Part shown: in pieces, positions 1-9,682 of the stretch
Layout of the letters: each line of letters begins with the position of its first letter
Numbering within the stretch: the stretch's first letter is position 1
NCBI RefSeq assembly: GCF_030272615.1
Contig: NC_081407.1
Coordinates: 153,843,048-153,907,047 of the forward strand
Source of the DNA: Cryptomeria japonica
Lineage: Eukaryota > Streptophyta > Pinopsida > Cupressales > Cupressaceae
Reading direction: 5' to 3'
Length of the DNA: 64,000 nucleotides
The notes under the pieces: generated by a model
The model's database searches: none
The model's input: only the letters and a program-made list of their open reading frames with translations
What the model was told of the DNA's origin: nothing
Made by a program: the position numbers and the translations under genes

Positions 1-240
1 CCATGCTGTGTTGCAATGGCCAGAACCAATCGGATGGTGCTCATCTTTGTTGTAGAGAATTGGTTTTCTCATAGTCAATGCCCCTTTTTGTGAGAAGCCT
101 GTAGCCAACAATCGAGCTTTGTACTTCTTAAGAGTTCCATCAGCTTTGTACTTCACTTTGTAGACACATTTGTAGCCAATGGGTTTCTTCCGTAGTTGAA
201 GATCTGACAGATACCAAGTGTTGTTCTTCTAAAGACTATG
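1..240 (-). pseudogene. Copia reverse transcriptase, N-terminal remnant
   Basis: The minus-strand translation contains KPIGYKCVYKVKYKADGTLK followed by KYKARLLATGFSQK. This is the opening of the Copia-type reverse transcriptase domain (RVT_2), normally worded W-V-x-K-x-K, then RxKARLVAKGxxQ. Downstream the frame slips within about 60 bases, and the catalytic YVDD region lies beyond the left edge. The usual tryptophan after KPIG-x-K is replaced by cysteine, and KARLVAKG reads KARLLATG. It is a remnant, not an active enzyme. Confidence in the family is high; the boundaries are approximate. Confidence 0.75.
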
Positions 241-555
241 ATACTTAGCTTCCATAGCCTTTTCCAATTCAAGTATTCCTTTTGCTTTGGAATAAGTCTG
301 AGGCTCATACACACTCTAAAGATTTGCCATGAGAGTAAAATTCACTATGTTCTTTTTGGTCTTGCCTTTAAAAGATCTCCCCTCAACAAGTTCATCATCA
401 TGAACAACACCAATGGTCTTTTCCCACCATTTAGGTTGGCGAGTAGAAGCACCTGTATCTAACTCAGGATGCTCAACATGGGTAGGAGTGTCCGGAATAA
501 ATTATTTTGGATGCCGATCTAGGTTATCTTGAGGAAAATTTGGTGGAACAAGATC

Positions 556-870
556 CTACTGAGGGGAATCGACATTCTTTGTGTCAGAATTAGCAGAATC
601 CCTCTCTTTAGGTGGAGCGAAGGGAAGTTGAACACCCAAATCTTTAGCTTTTAGAGGCTGATCTTTAGAACTGAAAACAAGAGAAGAGAGCTGAAAAGGC
701 CCTCCTTCATCAAACACAACATCTCGACTAAATATGAGATGATCAGTGTCAGCATCAATCAGTCGATAAGCCTTATGGTTGTCACTGTAACCCGTGAACA
801 TCAATTTTTGGCTCTTCAAATCCAATTTTGATCTCTGTGTCTGGAATCTAAAGATAAGCAGTAGGGCCAA
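556..870 (-). pseudogene. Copia integrase-RT linker remnant
   Basis: A minus-strand stretch of about 104 residues contains KLMFTGYSDNHKAYRLID, then IFSRDVVFDEG. This is the conserved Copia segment after the integrase core (F-x-GY-x-x-x-x-K-x-Y-R, then S-R-D-V-x-F-x-E). It is followed by a low-complexity acidic linker that normally leads into reverse transcriptase. Its position between the integrase and RT remnants fits. No catalytic residues belong to this segment. The frame is open here but broken on both sides. Confidence 0.75.
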
Positions 871-1129
871 AAACTTTCAAGTGGCTGATTTTGGGCTTCC
901 TCCTAGACCAAGCTTCTTCTTGGGTCATCTTCTTAACGGCCTATGTGGGAGATCGGTTTAGAAGATACATAGCAGTATAAATTGCTTCAGCCTAAAATTT
1001 CTTAAGAACATTCCTATGTTCCAGAATAGACTGGGCCATTTCGGTGATTGCTCGGTTTCTTTGCTCAACAACACCCTTCTGCTGAGGGGTGTTGGGTGTG
1101 GTAAGCTGGGACTTAATGCCATGGTGTGC

Positions 1130-1620
1130 ACAAAAGTTGGAGAAATCAGTAGAACAAAATTGCCCCCCCCATTATTTGACTAATAGTTTTGATGGGACAC
1201 CTTGACTCTTTTTGAACTAAGGCCTTAAACTTTTGAAATTCAGGAAACGCTTTTGACTTGTTTTTAAGAAAAAGGACCCACATTTTTCTATTGAAGTCAT
1301 CGACAAATAACAAAAAAATACCTGGCGCCAATGACTGATGCAGTGTTCATCGGTCCATAGACATTTGCATGGACTAATTGCAAGACCTTGGAGGCTATCC
1401 AAGTATTGCCATCAAAGAAAGGAGTTCGATGTTGCTTTCCTGCTATGTTACCTTGAGTTTCCGGGACGGTGGTTTGTTTTGCCTCATATGAAAACATGGA
1501 TAAAGCATGCACATATACATTATAGAACCTTAACATATAATAACTAGCAGAGTTCTTATGCCAAATTTGTGTTAAATTGAGAGTCAAAGTAAAATTGCTT
1601 ATATAATTCATTGTCAAAAT
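1130..1620 (-). pseudogene. Copia integrase core remnant with changed catalytic Asp
   Basis: Overlapping minus-strand frames give GKQHRTPF, then LQLVHANVYGPMNTASVIGA, then FVDDFNRKMWVLFLKNKS. This is the start of the Copia DDE integrase core. The first catalytic aspartate, normally in LxHxDxxGP, is asparagine here (HANVYGP). The second Asp normally lies further on, where the frame is already lost. At least two frame changes fall inside 500 bases. The enzyme is dead on both counts. The domain call rests on the GKQHR and VDDFxRKxW motifs. Confidence 0.75.
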
Positions 1621-1850
1621 TCACTGTCATTATGTAGAATTTATGGGGACGTCCCCTAGGAGTCCCCTGTCCCTGGGACGTCTCAGGGACGGGGACGCCT
1701 GAAAAAAATACTGGGTATGCGTCCCCAGGTAACATAGCTTTCTTGCCTAGCAAGCTCTGCAAACACCATGACTCTGTGATTCAATCTCAGGTAACCCAAC
1801 AACCAAACCCTTCCAAGTCAACTAAGAGAGAGTGAAGATTTAGGTGCCCA

Positions 1851-2348
1851 TTATTGCTCTTGCGAGAGAGTGCTAATGGAAGAGCTCTTTGCTGCCATGG
1901 CATGCTCTTGAGAATCACCAGTGTCAACAAGTCTATGAAGACCATGATCCTTAAGGACAACAACAACTGTAGTCTGAGTCTCCTTGTCAACAATGTTGCA
2001 CTTGTGTGCACTTAAGACGACATCTAGCTTTGGAGAATGGTGCATAATCTGATTGACATAGAGAAGGTTTAGTTCCATGCTTGGAACATAGTATACATTG
2101 AGAAATATCAGATTTCTCCGTTTAGATGTACTCTGAATGTTGCCCTTGACGACAACAATATACTCTTCTCCTCCAAAGATCACAAAATCTAGATGTTGTG
2201 AATTTTGTGAACCAGCCTCGTCGATGAGTGAAATGTTGAGAAACTCTAGAATTGATGTACTAGGCAAACGATTTGACATGGTTTGTTGGTCTTTTGGCCA
2301 TAAAAGCATAAAAGGCAGACTGCTTCTGCTCAATATGCTCTGCAACAT
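1851..2348 (-). pseudogene. Copia post-protease region remnant
   Basis: The minus-strand frame contains FVIFGGEEYIVVVKGNIQST, then FLNVYYVPSMELNLLYVNQI and KDHGLHRLVD. This matches the conserved segment between Copia protease and integrase: the VxGxGxV strand, NVLYVPxLxxNLLSVxQL and HGLYxL. A DSG protease triad could not be seen at the N-terminal end, which is scrambled. It is not functional as it stands because the frame closes at both ends. Confidence 0.7.
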
Positions 2349-2409
2349 GGGCCTACTATTGAGACCCTCCCTATTTAAATTGCTTAGACACCAATTGCTT
2401 CTTACAATC

Positions 2410-3150
2410 TTTCTTCATATTCTTCTTGGAGTGCTCTTGAGGTTTGCCTTGCCCTTTCTACTGGAAGAACTTGCCTTTGCCTTTGCCTTCGCCTTTGTCC
2501 TTATCCGAGGCCTTGGCAGTGAATGCCTATTCAGTGGTGGATGTGCTGCTGTTGCCATACTGCTGTTTTGATTTATGCTGCTGCAAAAGCTTGTTGCAGA
2601 GGGCAAGGAAGTTGAGATCAACACTGGTGGAAGTAATATTGAGCGTCTCAATAAAATGCTCGTAGGATTGAGGCAAGCTTTTCAACGTAATCACCACCAT
2701 GTCTTCTTCCTCCATTTTGTGACCAATAGCTTCTAGCTGGTCGCGTATACAATTTATTTTTGTAAGATGTTCCTGCAAAGGCATCTTATCGTCCATCATC
2801 ATGGAAAACAACATGTTCTTTAGAAAGAACGGTCGGCTTTTGTTGGACTTTTCATGAAAGACCTTCAAATGTTGCCAAATCTCTGGAGCGGTCTTACCTA
2901 ACAAGACTTGAGGAAGCTAATCATTCGTGAAGGATAATTTGAGAAGCATGACCGCTTCTTGATTGCACTCATCATATTTATCTTGATCTTCTCTTGCTGT
3001 TGAAGGTCGAGTTGTAGTACTCAGAACGACCTCATTAAGGCACTAATATTCAAAGATGATTAACATGAGCTATTTCCATGTGTTATAATTGCGGCCATTT
3101 AATTTTTGACTACTCTCCAACATAATTTTTGTTAGAGACACCATCGCACC
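2410..3150 (-). pseudogene. Copia gag (UBN2-type) remnant, copy 1
   Basis: The best-preserved part (2904-2527) reads QHLKVFHEKSNKSRPFFLKN, then QLEAIGHKMEEEDMVVITLK and SLPQSYEHFIETLN. This is the capsid-like gag_pre/UBN2 type of plant Copia elements. The C-terminal zinc knuckle is decayed: cysteines remain near 2400, but I see no intact CCHC. The same gag occurs again at 4195-4980 with clear differences, so the two are separate insertions or a duplicated segment. Weaker homology continues to about 3150. Nonsense changes and frameshifts prevent expression of the full protein. Confidence 0.8.
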
Positions 3151-3571
3151 AGATTTTGATGCACAAAAAATCACTAGTGACTGCAAACTTTTTTACAAAC
3201 AAGTGAAAAAATGACAAAGCTTGCTGGCATGGATCCCAAAGCACTGCAAAAGATTGATGGACTGGTCAAAATCAGTCAACCTGACAGCACATGCACAAAT
3301 CCCAAGGTAAAAATTTGCAGAAAGTAGGACACCTGATTTTGTAAAAAAATCAGTCAAAAACTTGAACACCCGTGAAAAAACACTATACTTGCACAACAAA
3401 AACTGAGCCACAGGAACCCACGATTTACAAACCTAGAAACTCTAGGTCACATTTATAAATGCATAGAGTGGAAGAAACCCTAGACGATTTTTCTTAGAGA
3501 AAAAAAAAAAACCATGATAATTATGTGGAAGAAAAAATGCAACAAATTGCTTTAAATAATAGACACACCCA
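3151..3571. other. Copia leader-like region, no gene
   Basis: This stretch lies between the copy 1 gag start and an LTR fragment, where an untranslated leader is expected. It is A/T-rich and contains short open frames with no family resemblance. No intact tRNA-Met primer site is visible next to the LTR. Confidence 0.4.
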
Positions 3572-3800
3572 TGATCTATGAAAAATTAATTGGATAACTT
3601 TATTCAATTAAAGTCATTTAAATAGGTGATTACAAACAGTGATGTTTTTAAAACAGAAACAACCACTTCTAAAAATAGAAGCCAAAACTAGAAAACTAAA
3701 TAAAACTCAATAAAACAAAAAATTACCATAATGACCATTAAAATACTAATTAAATAATAATTAAATATTCTGTTACCCTCCCTTAATGGTCATTCTACTA
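3572..3800 (-). repeat. Copia LTR fragment a
   Basis: This fragment aligns by eye with 5868-6040. Shared blocks include TTTAAATAGGTGATTACAAA, the GAAACAACCACTTCTAAAAA block and AATGACCATTAAAATACTAA. Both are on the minus strand relative to their gags. The fragment may be the 5' LTR of copy 1 or the 3' LTR of copy 2; the order allows either. The LTR edges are not clean. Confidence 0.65.
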
Positions 3801-4188
3801 AAACATGATTTTGAGGAAAAATGGCAAACCCTTAAAAACAAAAGTTACAAATCATCGTTCTTTGTGGAAAAAATGGTAGAAAAACCCTAAAATAGGAACA
3901 CCCATCATAATTTTTTGTGGAAAAAAATTAGAAAACCCTCCAACAAAGAACACACGATTATTGAGGAGAAAAATCGATCAAAACCCAACATGATTTATGA
4001 GGAGAAAAATCGAATAAAACCCACCAAAAGAAAACTTTGCATGGCAAAACAGTTCTCTTGATTTTTAGGAGAAAATCATGCAAAACCCTCCCATCATTTT
4101 TTGTGGAGACAATCAGAAAACCCAACACGACAAAATCTGCTTATCAAAAAGCATAGAAGGCTAACTCCTCTTTAGAACACTCTACAAC
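3801..4188. other. A/T-rich leader-like repeats, no gene
   Basis: The stretch repeats a loose motif of the type TTTTTGTGGA..AAA..AACCC several times (for example near 3905, 3950, 3990, 4095). Similar wording occurs in the leaders at 6050-6640. I see no coding potential. Confidence 0.35.
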
Positions 4189-4980
4189 ATGAGCCTACTC
4201 TTGCTCCCGAGCCCCTCCTTGGTTGGACTTTTGATTAGCCAACCTCTTTCTGCAGAATTTTTGGATAGGTCCAAGCTTCCCACAATAGTGACAGGTGAAA
4301 TTCTTATTCAAACCGTCCTTAGATGTGCGCTGTCCTTTTTGCTGAGTAGACGTACCTTTGCCTTTGTTTGTGGCAGTAAATGCTTGTTCCACACTAGCCA
4401 TGTCACTATTGCTACCAAACTGTTGCTTCTATCTATCCTACTGCAGAAGCTTGTTGCAGAGATCAGGAAACATCAGATCAACACTAGTAGAAGAGATATT
4501 GAGCATGTCAATGAAATGCTCGTAGGATCGGGGCAGGCTTTTCAACGTGATCACTACCATATCCTCTTCCTCCATGGTTTGGCCAATAGCCTCCAACTGG
4601 TCACAAATGTCCTTGATCTTCGTAAGATATGCCTGAAAAAGATGTCTTTTCATCCGTCATGATAGAAAACAACACATTCTTCAAAAAGAAAGCTCGACTC
4701 TTGTTGGACATTTCATGAAGACCCTTAAAGAGATCCTAGATCTCTTTAGTTGTTTTCTCAGAAGGCACTTGAGGGAGTTGATCATTGTGACAAACAAGTT
4801 GATGAGCATGACAGCCTCTTGATTTTGCGCATCATGTTTGTCCTAGTCTTCACTTGCCACTGCAGGATGAGAAGCTGTGCCCAGAACAATTTGATCAAGG
4901 CAACGATAGTAAAAAATTGCTAGCATGCTCTGTTTCTAGGTGTTGTAGTTGCGGCCATCGAACTTCTAACTTGGTGAAAG
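4189..4980 (-). pseudogene. Copia gag remnant, copy 2, with altered zinc knuckle
   Basis: Two minus-strand blocks, 4653-4438 and 4401-4195, match copy 1 gag closely (DQLEAIGQTMEEEDMVVITL, then LKSLPRSYEHFIDMLN). The C-terminal block has the nucleocapsid motif CHYCGKLGPIQKFC. The histidine of a C-x2-C-x4-H-x4-C knuckle is proline here, so zinc binding should fail. Weaker homology continues upstream to about 4980. A frameshift separates the blocks. No protease, integrase or RT follows on the 3' side, where the sequence goes straight to the LTR-like region near 4188. Copy 2 is therefore either gag-only or truncated. Confidence 0.75.
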
Positions 4981-5853
4981 CACAAAAAATGAGACATAAG
5001 AATTTGATTAAAAATCAGAATAGAAACAACCGACACAAATTGTGGTACGGAACCCAAGGTGCGAAATTTTGGGAAACCCCAAATTTTTCTGAAAACCTAG
5101 AAAATAAATTTTTCTGCAAATCTGAAACTTAAAATCTGTAGAAAAAATTAATATTTTTGCATTTGAAAACCCAAAAAATATTACTGTAACCCTAGGTCAC
5201 AGCAGGGTTTAAAAACCCCAGTCGTGACTTCTGCAACCACTATTTTTTGTGCGTGTAGAAGACGAAATCACGTGCAAAAATCCAATAGGAAAATCGCGAA
5301 AATTGCAGTGCAAAAATACGATGTGATTTCCTTGAAATTGCAAAAAAATAACATGAATACAGGTGCAAGAAAAACATGTGCGGAAATGGCCGCTGCCTCT
5401 AAAAGTGTTACAAAAAAACGTGAATAAACTGCTGGCTTTAAAACATGAAATCTTAAAAAAATGTGGGCAAAAAATGAAGATTGTCACCCCAAACCTGCCA
5501 CTCAGAAAAAATGTGGGCTGAAACAAATCCGTTGATGCCGCAAAAATCAGAGAACAAAAAAGCGCATGGAGTAAAAAATGCAAGCCATAGAAATCTTCAT
5601 GCAACCCTCTTCACGCGACCCTACAAAGAAAAAAGTGAAACACAGAACATTGGATCAGGTAGTGGCGAAAATCTGCAGAAAATAATGTGCCCTAGACACA
5701 CAGGCACAAAGCATGAACAAAGCCACTGCTTTCTAAAAACCTTCGAAAATTTTGAAACAAGATCGGCCAGAAAAAAAAATTAAGGAAAATTTCGCTAAAA
5801 AAATTCTATAAGAAAAATTTCAAAATTAGGAACTTTTCAATATTTAAATCCAT
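4981..5853. other. Copia copy 2 leader, no recognised gene
   Basis: This is the untranslated leader between the primer site and gag of copy 2, read on the minus strand. Short frames on either strand (such as 5209-5604 minus) have poly-A/T-driven composition and no family resemblance. Scattered AAAAATGTGGGC-like words repeat. Confidence 0.45.
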
Positions 5854-5865
5854 GCTCTGATACCA
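5854..5865 (-). promoter_or_regulatory. Primer binding site, initiator tRNA-Met (Copia copy 2)
   Basis: The minus strand reads TGGTATCAGAGC, a perfect 12-base match to the plant initiator tRNA-Met primer site used by most Copia elements. It lies next to LTR fragment b, as expected for a minus-strand element. Confidence 0.85.
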
Positions 5866-6040
5866 TTAAAAAGTAATTAGATAACATTATTCAATCAAAG
5901 ATTCGTTTAAATAGGTGATTACAAATGGTGGTGTTTCTAAAAAAGAAACAACCACTTCTAAAAATATAAGCCAAAAATAGAAAACTAAATAAAACAAAAA
6001 ATTACAATAATGACCATTAAAATACTAATTAAACATTTTT
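5866..6040 (-). repeat. Copia LTR fragment b (5' LTR of copy 2)
   Basis: It abuts the primer binding site and aligns with fragment a (3572-3800) through several 15-20-base blocks. Homology stops near 6040, where leader-like sequence of a further copy begins, so the LTR is truncated. Confidence 0.65.
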
Positions 6041-6657
6041 CTGTAAATAATAGAGTCGACACATCCATGATCTGCAGAAAAATACAAGAAACATCGTCGT
6101 GTGGGAAGAAAATTACTAGAAAATGCCGTCGCATAGGAATATGAACAAAAATCGCCATGTATGATAAAACCCTTCGCGCGAGACAGAGATGGTAAAAAAC
6201 AATTGCATGAAATGAACCATTGCGGACAAACACGACGTAGCTAGTTGCAATGAAGAAAGAACTGTGGCGAGAGAGAGGAAGACGTGTTGCAGAAGATTTG
6301 GAAAACAAACGGCACACGACGAGCGAACAAAAGTGTTTTGCGAAAAAAGAATCCTCGTGATCTGTTGAAAAACAAAACCCACGATTCGAAACCTGCAAAT
6401 GCATACGCCTCAACGTTTTTAGACACCCACGCGGTATCCAAAGAAGACCATTGATTTTTTTTTATTTTTCTGAGAAATGGTTCACGGTTTTTTAAAATTT
6501 TTTCTGAGAAATGGTTCACAATTTTTCTTAAATTTTTTTCTAAGAAATGGTTTACAATTTTTTTTAATAGGAAAAATTGAAAAAAGAAACTTCTAAAATC
6601 CTTCAGAAAGGTTTTCATGAATTTTATTGCTAAAAATTTGCCAAAAACACTAACCAT
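6041..6657. other. Copia leader-like sequence of a third copy, no gene
   Basis: The stretch lies between LTR fragment b and a second, degenerate tRNA-Met primer site, so it is the leader of another minus-strand copy. GAGAAATGGTTCAC..TTTTT repeats about three times at 6470-6560. Overlapping minus-strand frames here (5985-6669) are Phe-rich artefacts of T-runs. Confidence 0.45.
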
Positions 6658-6669
6658 GTTCTGATACAA
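6658..6669 (-). promoter_or_regulatory. Degenerate tRNA-Met primer binding site
   Basis: The minus strand reads TTGTATCAGAAC, two mismatches from the initiator tRNA-Met site. It is next to LTR fragment c, whose end on the minus strand reads CATTTCA, an acceptable LTR terminus. Confidence 0.65.
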
Positions 6670-6840
6670 TGAAATGGTAATTGTTTATTTGTTAATGAAA
6701 ACGAAGTTGTACAATAGGCAATTACATGACGATGTTTCTAAATGAAACAATCATAAACAAAGACAAAAATAAAAACTATCTAAGTTAACTAAATTACACT
6801 AAATGACCATTAAATAATAATTAAATACTCTAATAGGAGA
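6670..6840 (-). repeat. Copia LTR fragment c
   Basis: It resembles fragments a and b: a GTGATTACAAA-like block, GATGTTTCTAAATGAAACAA and AATGACCATTAAATAATAAT. It is more diverged than a is from b. The left part of the LTR is not delimited. About 90 bases between it and element A hold nothing recognisable. Confidence 0.55.
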
Positions 6841-6968
6841 ACAAAACTAGCCAGTTTATTTTACAACCAATCTAAGAACACAAACTCTATAAAAATCTAG
6901 GGGATAGATAATGGGAAGCGGTGAGGGTGTATTGTGACCTTTTTCACACATCACCCCATTGTGAATGG

Positions 6969-6973
6969 GAACC
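6969..6973. repeat. Target site duplication GAACC, left copy (element B)
   Basis: GAACC at 6969-6973 and again at 20947-20951 flanks element B exactly. Removing B and one copy restores a continuous 5' end of element A. Confidence 0.9.
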
Positions 6974-7849
6974 TGTTGATGTGTTTTTTATGCACATGCG
7001 AACACAGAATAAAATACCTAAGGGTACCTTATCCTCTCTTGAGCAAAGTTTCCCGACTGCTGAAGATCTCGCCAAAGGATCAATTGAGGCAACTCCAAGG
7101 TTCTTGTATGTAGGTTCTCTACACGTGGATAAGCTCTTTGTGGTATGATGTGATTTTGTTGGAATCACAAGGGGACTTACACTTGATGACTAAACGTCCG
7201 ATTTGCTTTGAATATTGTTGGAACACAGGATTTCACTAGCCTAGATTTTGAAAAAAAAAGAAAAAAGGATGAGGGCGAGGAAAGGATCTAATTCTGACAC
7301 TAAGGATGTAGGAGCAATGAATGATCTTTGATGAAATTCTAACTAAGTCTTGTTTTGACATCCCAGGACCATCTCCACAAGGTTAGTGCGATCTTCGGAG
7401 GAAAGCTTTATGATGTTCAGATCATCGCTACAGGCATAGACACCATCAGGTTGATGCATATCAGTGAAGAAGCGACAATTGAAGTTAGGCTTAAGCTGAA
7501 TGATTCCAGTTGACTACACAAGGCAAGTTTGCAATCAACAAACTGCTAGTAGTATGGATATACAAATTTCACCATCAATCAAACACATTTCTTCCACTCA
7601 TCTAATAACATGAAATCAAATCTGAGAAGTATAGAGACCATGCAAATTGTTGAATCGACCCATAGATTTCACCATTTCTTCAATGAAGTTTTACAAGCCT
7701 TTTACAACAACATCTTGGCAACAATCTTTGCCTTCTCTTTCTATTCTACTCTAATTGCTATACTGTTTGCTGACTATCCACTATTAGCTAACTATTCACC
7801 TTCTAACTACTGACTAACTATCATTAGCCTTTACAAATGAGGAGCCAGG
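6974..7849 (-). other. R-U5-like part of element B, no gene
   Basis: This is about 0.88 kb downstream of B's TATA box on the minus strand. It matches the same region of C (30433-31326) in inverted orientation, for example the block around GAGCTTATCCACACGT and the GGATAAGATACC block. Small frames at 6921-7148 and 7610-7813 are not conserved as proteins between copies, so I do not call them. Confidence 0.6.
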
Positions 7850-7850
7850 G

Positions 7851-7858
7851 CTTATATA
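7851..7858 (-). promoter_or_regulatory. TATA box of element B
   Basis: TATATAAG on the minus strand is followed by a downstream stretch shared with C (GGCTCCTCATTTGTAAAGG). AATTAGGGTT lies about 85 bases upstream in B and in the related LTRs. This position marks the probable U3/R boundary. Confidence 0.65.
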
Positions 7859-7859
7859 G

Positions 7860-8214
7860 TGCCCTCAATACAATTCGATGGCTCAGATCAACTTGAGATC
7901 AATGGCCGAGATTTTACAATGAAAACCTTAATTAGGGTTTGTTACAACAAACTCAGTTCTGGCCAATGAAATAATTGCATTATTTGGACACGTCTTCTCT
8001 GGAATATTCGACCAATAGAGAACTGGGGTAGGTACATCGAAGTTTGTGCCATCTCCAATGAGTCAGGTACATTGAATCTGGACACGCTGAGGTGGACCAA
8101 CCCGACTGGAGGAGTGATGACTGGGATGCCACCTTGTCTGACACTTGGTTGATGTTCAATTTGGTGATGCTGAGAAGCTAACTTTAGTTAACTCTTCTGG
8201 AACTGTCTGCTTCT
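7860..8214 (-). other. Core promoter-proximal U3 of element B, no gene
   Basis: This lies between the small frame and the TATA box on the minus strand. It contains the AATTAGGGTT word and blocks shared with C at 30100-30424, such as the CACCTCAGCGTGTCCAGATTC block. No open frame of note. Confidence 0.5.
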
Positions 8215-8391
8215 TCAACGAACCCTTGCTTTAACTTCCTTTGTCTTCGATGTGCAGGATGGATGGTGTACCTTTCCTTCGAATGGTGGACTGGAAGAGG
8301 TCGTCCCTGATGATGCTGGACCGGAGAAGGTCGTCCTTGTTGATACTGGATTGGAGAAGGTCGTCCTTGTCTTGGCTTGATCTTCTTTCAT
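8215..8391 (-). CDS. Small Ser/Thr/Arg-rich frame in U3 of element B
   Basis: The minus-strand ATG at 8391 directly follows TTTTTGCAG, which looks like a 3' splice site. The frame gives 58 residues beginning MKEDQAKTRTTFSNP, with RTTF(S/T)-type repeats (TRTTFSNPVS, TRTTFSGPAS, GTTSSSPP) and a basic tail. Element C has a frame of the same design in the same place (29774-30058, start MEKTRSRTTSSSPASS), so the position and composition are conserved between two copies. No known domain. It may be an accessory peptide reached by splicing, or only a by-product of a coding-like repeat of about 27-30 bases. I lean weakly to the first because both copies put the ATG right after the acceptor. Confidence 0.35.
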   Translation of the reverse strand: MKEDQAKTRTTFSNPVSTRTTFSGPASSGTTSSSPPFEGKVHHPSCTSKTKEVKARVR

Positions 8392-8509
8392 CTGCAAAAA
8401 CAAATCAAAAGATGATTAAGGACACATGATAAATTCATTTCAACATAGCATTTTCAACTTAAATCATCAACGAAAAGATATTAACATGAAACTTGCCCAA
8501 GATTTTCTC

Positions 8510-9315
8510 CAGGAACAGACCCTATAAGAATTTCGCCCTGGACACTTTGGAAGGGTCAGGAGCGAATTTCTTGTTTGTAGCTCATTTTTTCATCATTTCA
8601 ACTTCAATCCACCTCACAAGGCAGGGAAACACTTTTCTTCTCTCATCCAACCCAAGTTTATCTTGATTTTGCAAGGCAAAATAGGTGATTGAAGGATTTT
8701 CGCCCTGGACCCTTTGGAAGGGTTAGGAGCGAATTTCATCCTTTGGCCTAAAATCATCACTTCTGGAGACAACCATCAACTCAAGGGCAATCACAAGGGC
8801 ATCTTTTACCTTGGTCTAGGCTTGGCTTGGCACAAATTTTGGAGAGAATGATGGGTTTTAGGATTTTCGCTCTGGACCCTTTGGAAGGGTCAGGAGCGAA
8901 AATCTTGTTTTAGGCTCATTCCTCCATCATTTCAACTTGAACTCACCTCCAAGACTAAGGACACATTGCCTCGCTCCTATCTAGGCCATAAAAAGCAAAA
9001 TGTTAACTTGTCTTGCAAAGAAAGTCGGTGATCCTAGGATTTTCGCTCTGGACCCTTTGGAAGGGTCAGGAGCGAAATCCTTGGTTTGGGCCAATTTCCA
9101 TCATTTTTTAAAATCAACTAACTTCAAAAGGGCAAGAACATGTCTCCTCGCACCCATCCAAGCCATGAAAACCTAACGCTTCACTAGACTTGCAAGGAAA
9201 ATAGGTGGTTTTAAGATTTTCGCTCTGGACCCTTTGGAAGGGTCAGGAGCGAAATTCTCATTTTGGCTCAATTCCTTTAAACTTGATAATTATTGACCAT
9301 TCAAGGACATGCCTA
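8510..9315 (-). repeat. Palindromic tandem array of element B, part 1
   Basis: Five units with a period of about 170 bases (near 8528, 8698, 8863, 9040, 9218). Each carries a 37-41-base near-palindrome. On the plus strand it reads TTTCGCTCTGGACCC, then TTTGGAAGGGTCAGGAGCGAAA. Outer arms TTTCGCTC/GAGCGAAA and inner arms GACCCTT/AAGGGTC pair. The 130 bases between palindromes are more variable. The array is cut at 9320 by G1 and resumes at 19365. Confidence 0.85.
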
Positions 9316-9320
9316 AGGAC
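9316..9320. repeat. Target site duplication AGGAC, left copy (G1)
   Basis: AGGAC at 9316-9320 and again at 19360-19364 flanks G1 exactly. Confidence 0.95.
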
Positions 9321-9615
9321 TGTTATCGGGAAAAAGTGTATAGTTAGTAATGTTAATTATCAATAGTTAGTTAGCCCACGGGTATGTAGTTGGAGTCGCG
9401 ACGGTTGGGTCGCACCCCTTCGGCAGTCATATATTGTACCACCTTCGGGTGTTGGGGGGGGAATGTTAGCCGTGTCACATGTAATGTTGGCGACGGATAT
9501 AATGTGAACATCCTTTGATATTAATGGAAAGCTTATTCTGGTACTTCTTTTATATTTGCATTGTACATTGCTGTTCAGTTTCTGTATTCTTCCTGTTTAC
9601 CCAGTGAGGGAAACA
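9321..9615 (+). repeat. 5' LTR of G1
   Basis: It starts TGTTATCGGG and ends GGGAAACA. The 3' LTR at 19065-19359 has the same length and two differences. A CATATATTG word near 9428 could serve as TATA element. A G8 run lies near 9455-9462. Confidence 0.95.
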
Positions 9616-9617
9616 TT

Positions 9618-9631
9618 TGGCGCCGTTGCCG
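9618..9631 (+). promoter_or_regulatory. Primer binding site, tRNA-Asp (G1)
   Basis: TGGCGCCGTTGCCG matches the complement of the 3' end of plant tRNA-Asp over 14 bases. It begins two bases after the LTR, the usual spacing. Confidence 0.85.
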
Positions 9632-9682
9632 ACACGAACTCGGGAACAGGAGACACGGAGACACGGATGGCGCACCGACACA

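Larger units (their letters stand above)
1..3150 (-). mobile_element. Degraded Ty1/Copia element, gag to start of reverse transcriptase
   Basis: Read on the minus strand, gag, the protease/post-protease region, integrase, the integrase-RT linker and the start of reverse transcriptase follow in Copia order from high to low coordinates. The element runs off the left edge of the window. Stops and frame changes occur between all segments, so no polyprotein can be made. No 3' LTR is visible because the end lies outside the window. A 5' LTR-like fragment lies at about 3572-3800, but the leader between is decayed. The segment order is seen directly; assignment to Copia rests on domain order and wording. 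Confidence 0.85.

Noticed and set aside
5209-5604. 131-codon minus-strand frame in a Copia leader
   Set aside because: Phe/Ser-rich frame produced by A/T runs in an untranslated leader; not found in the related leaders.
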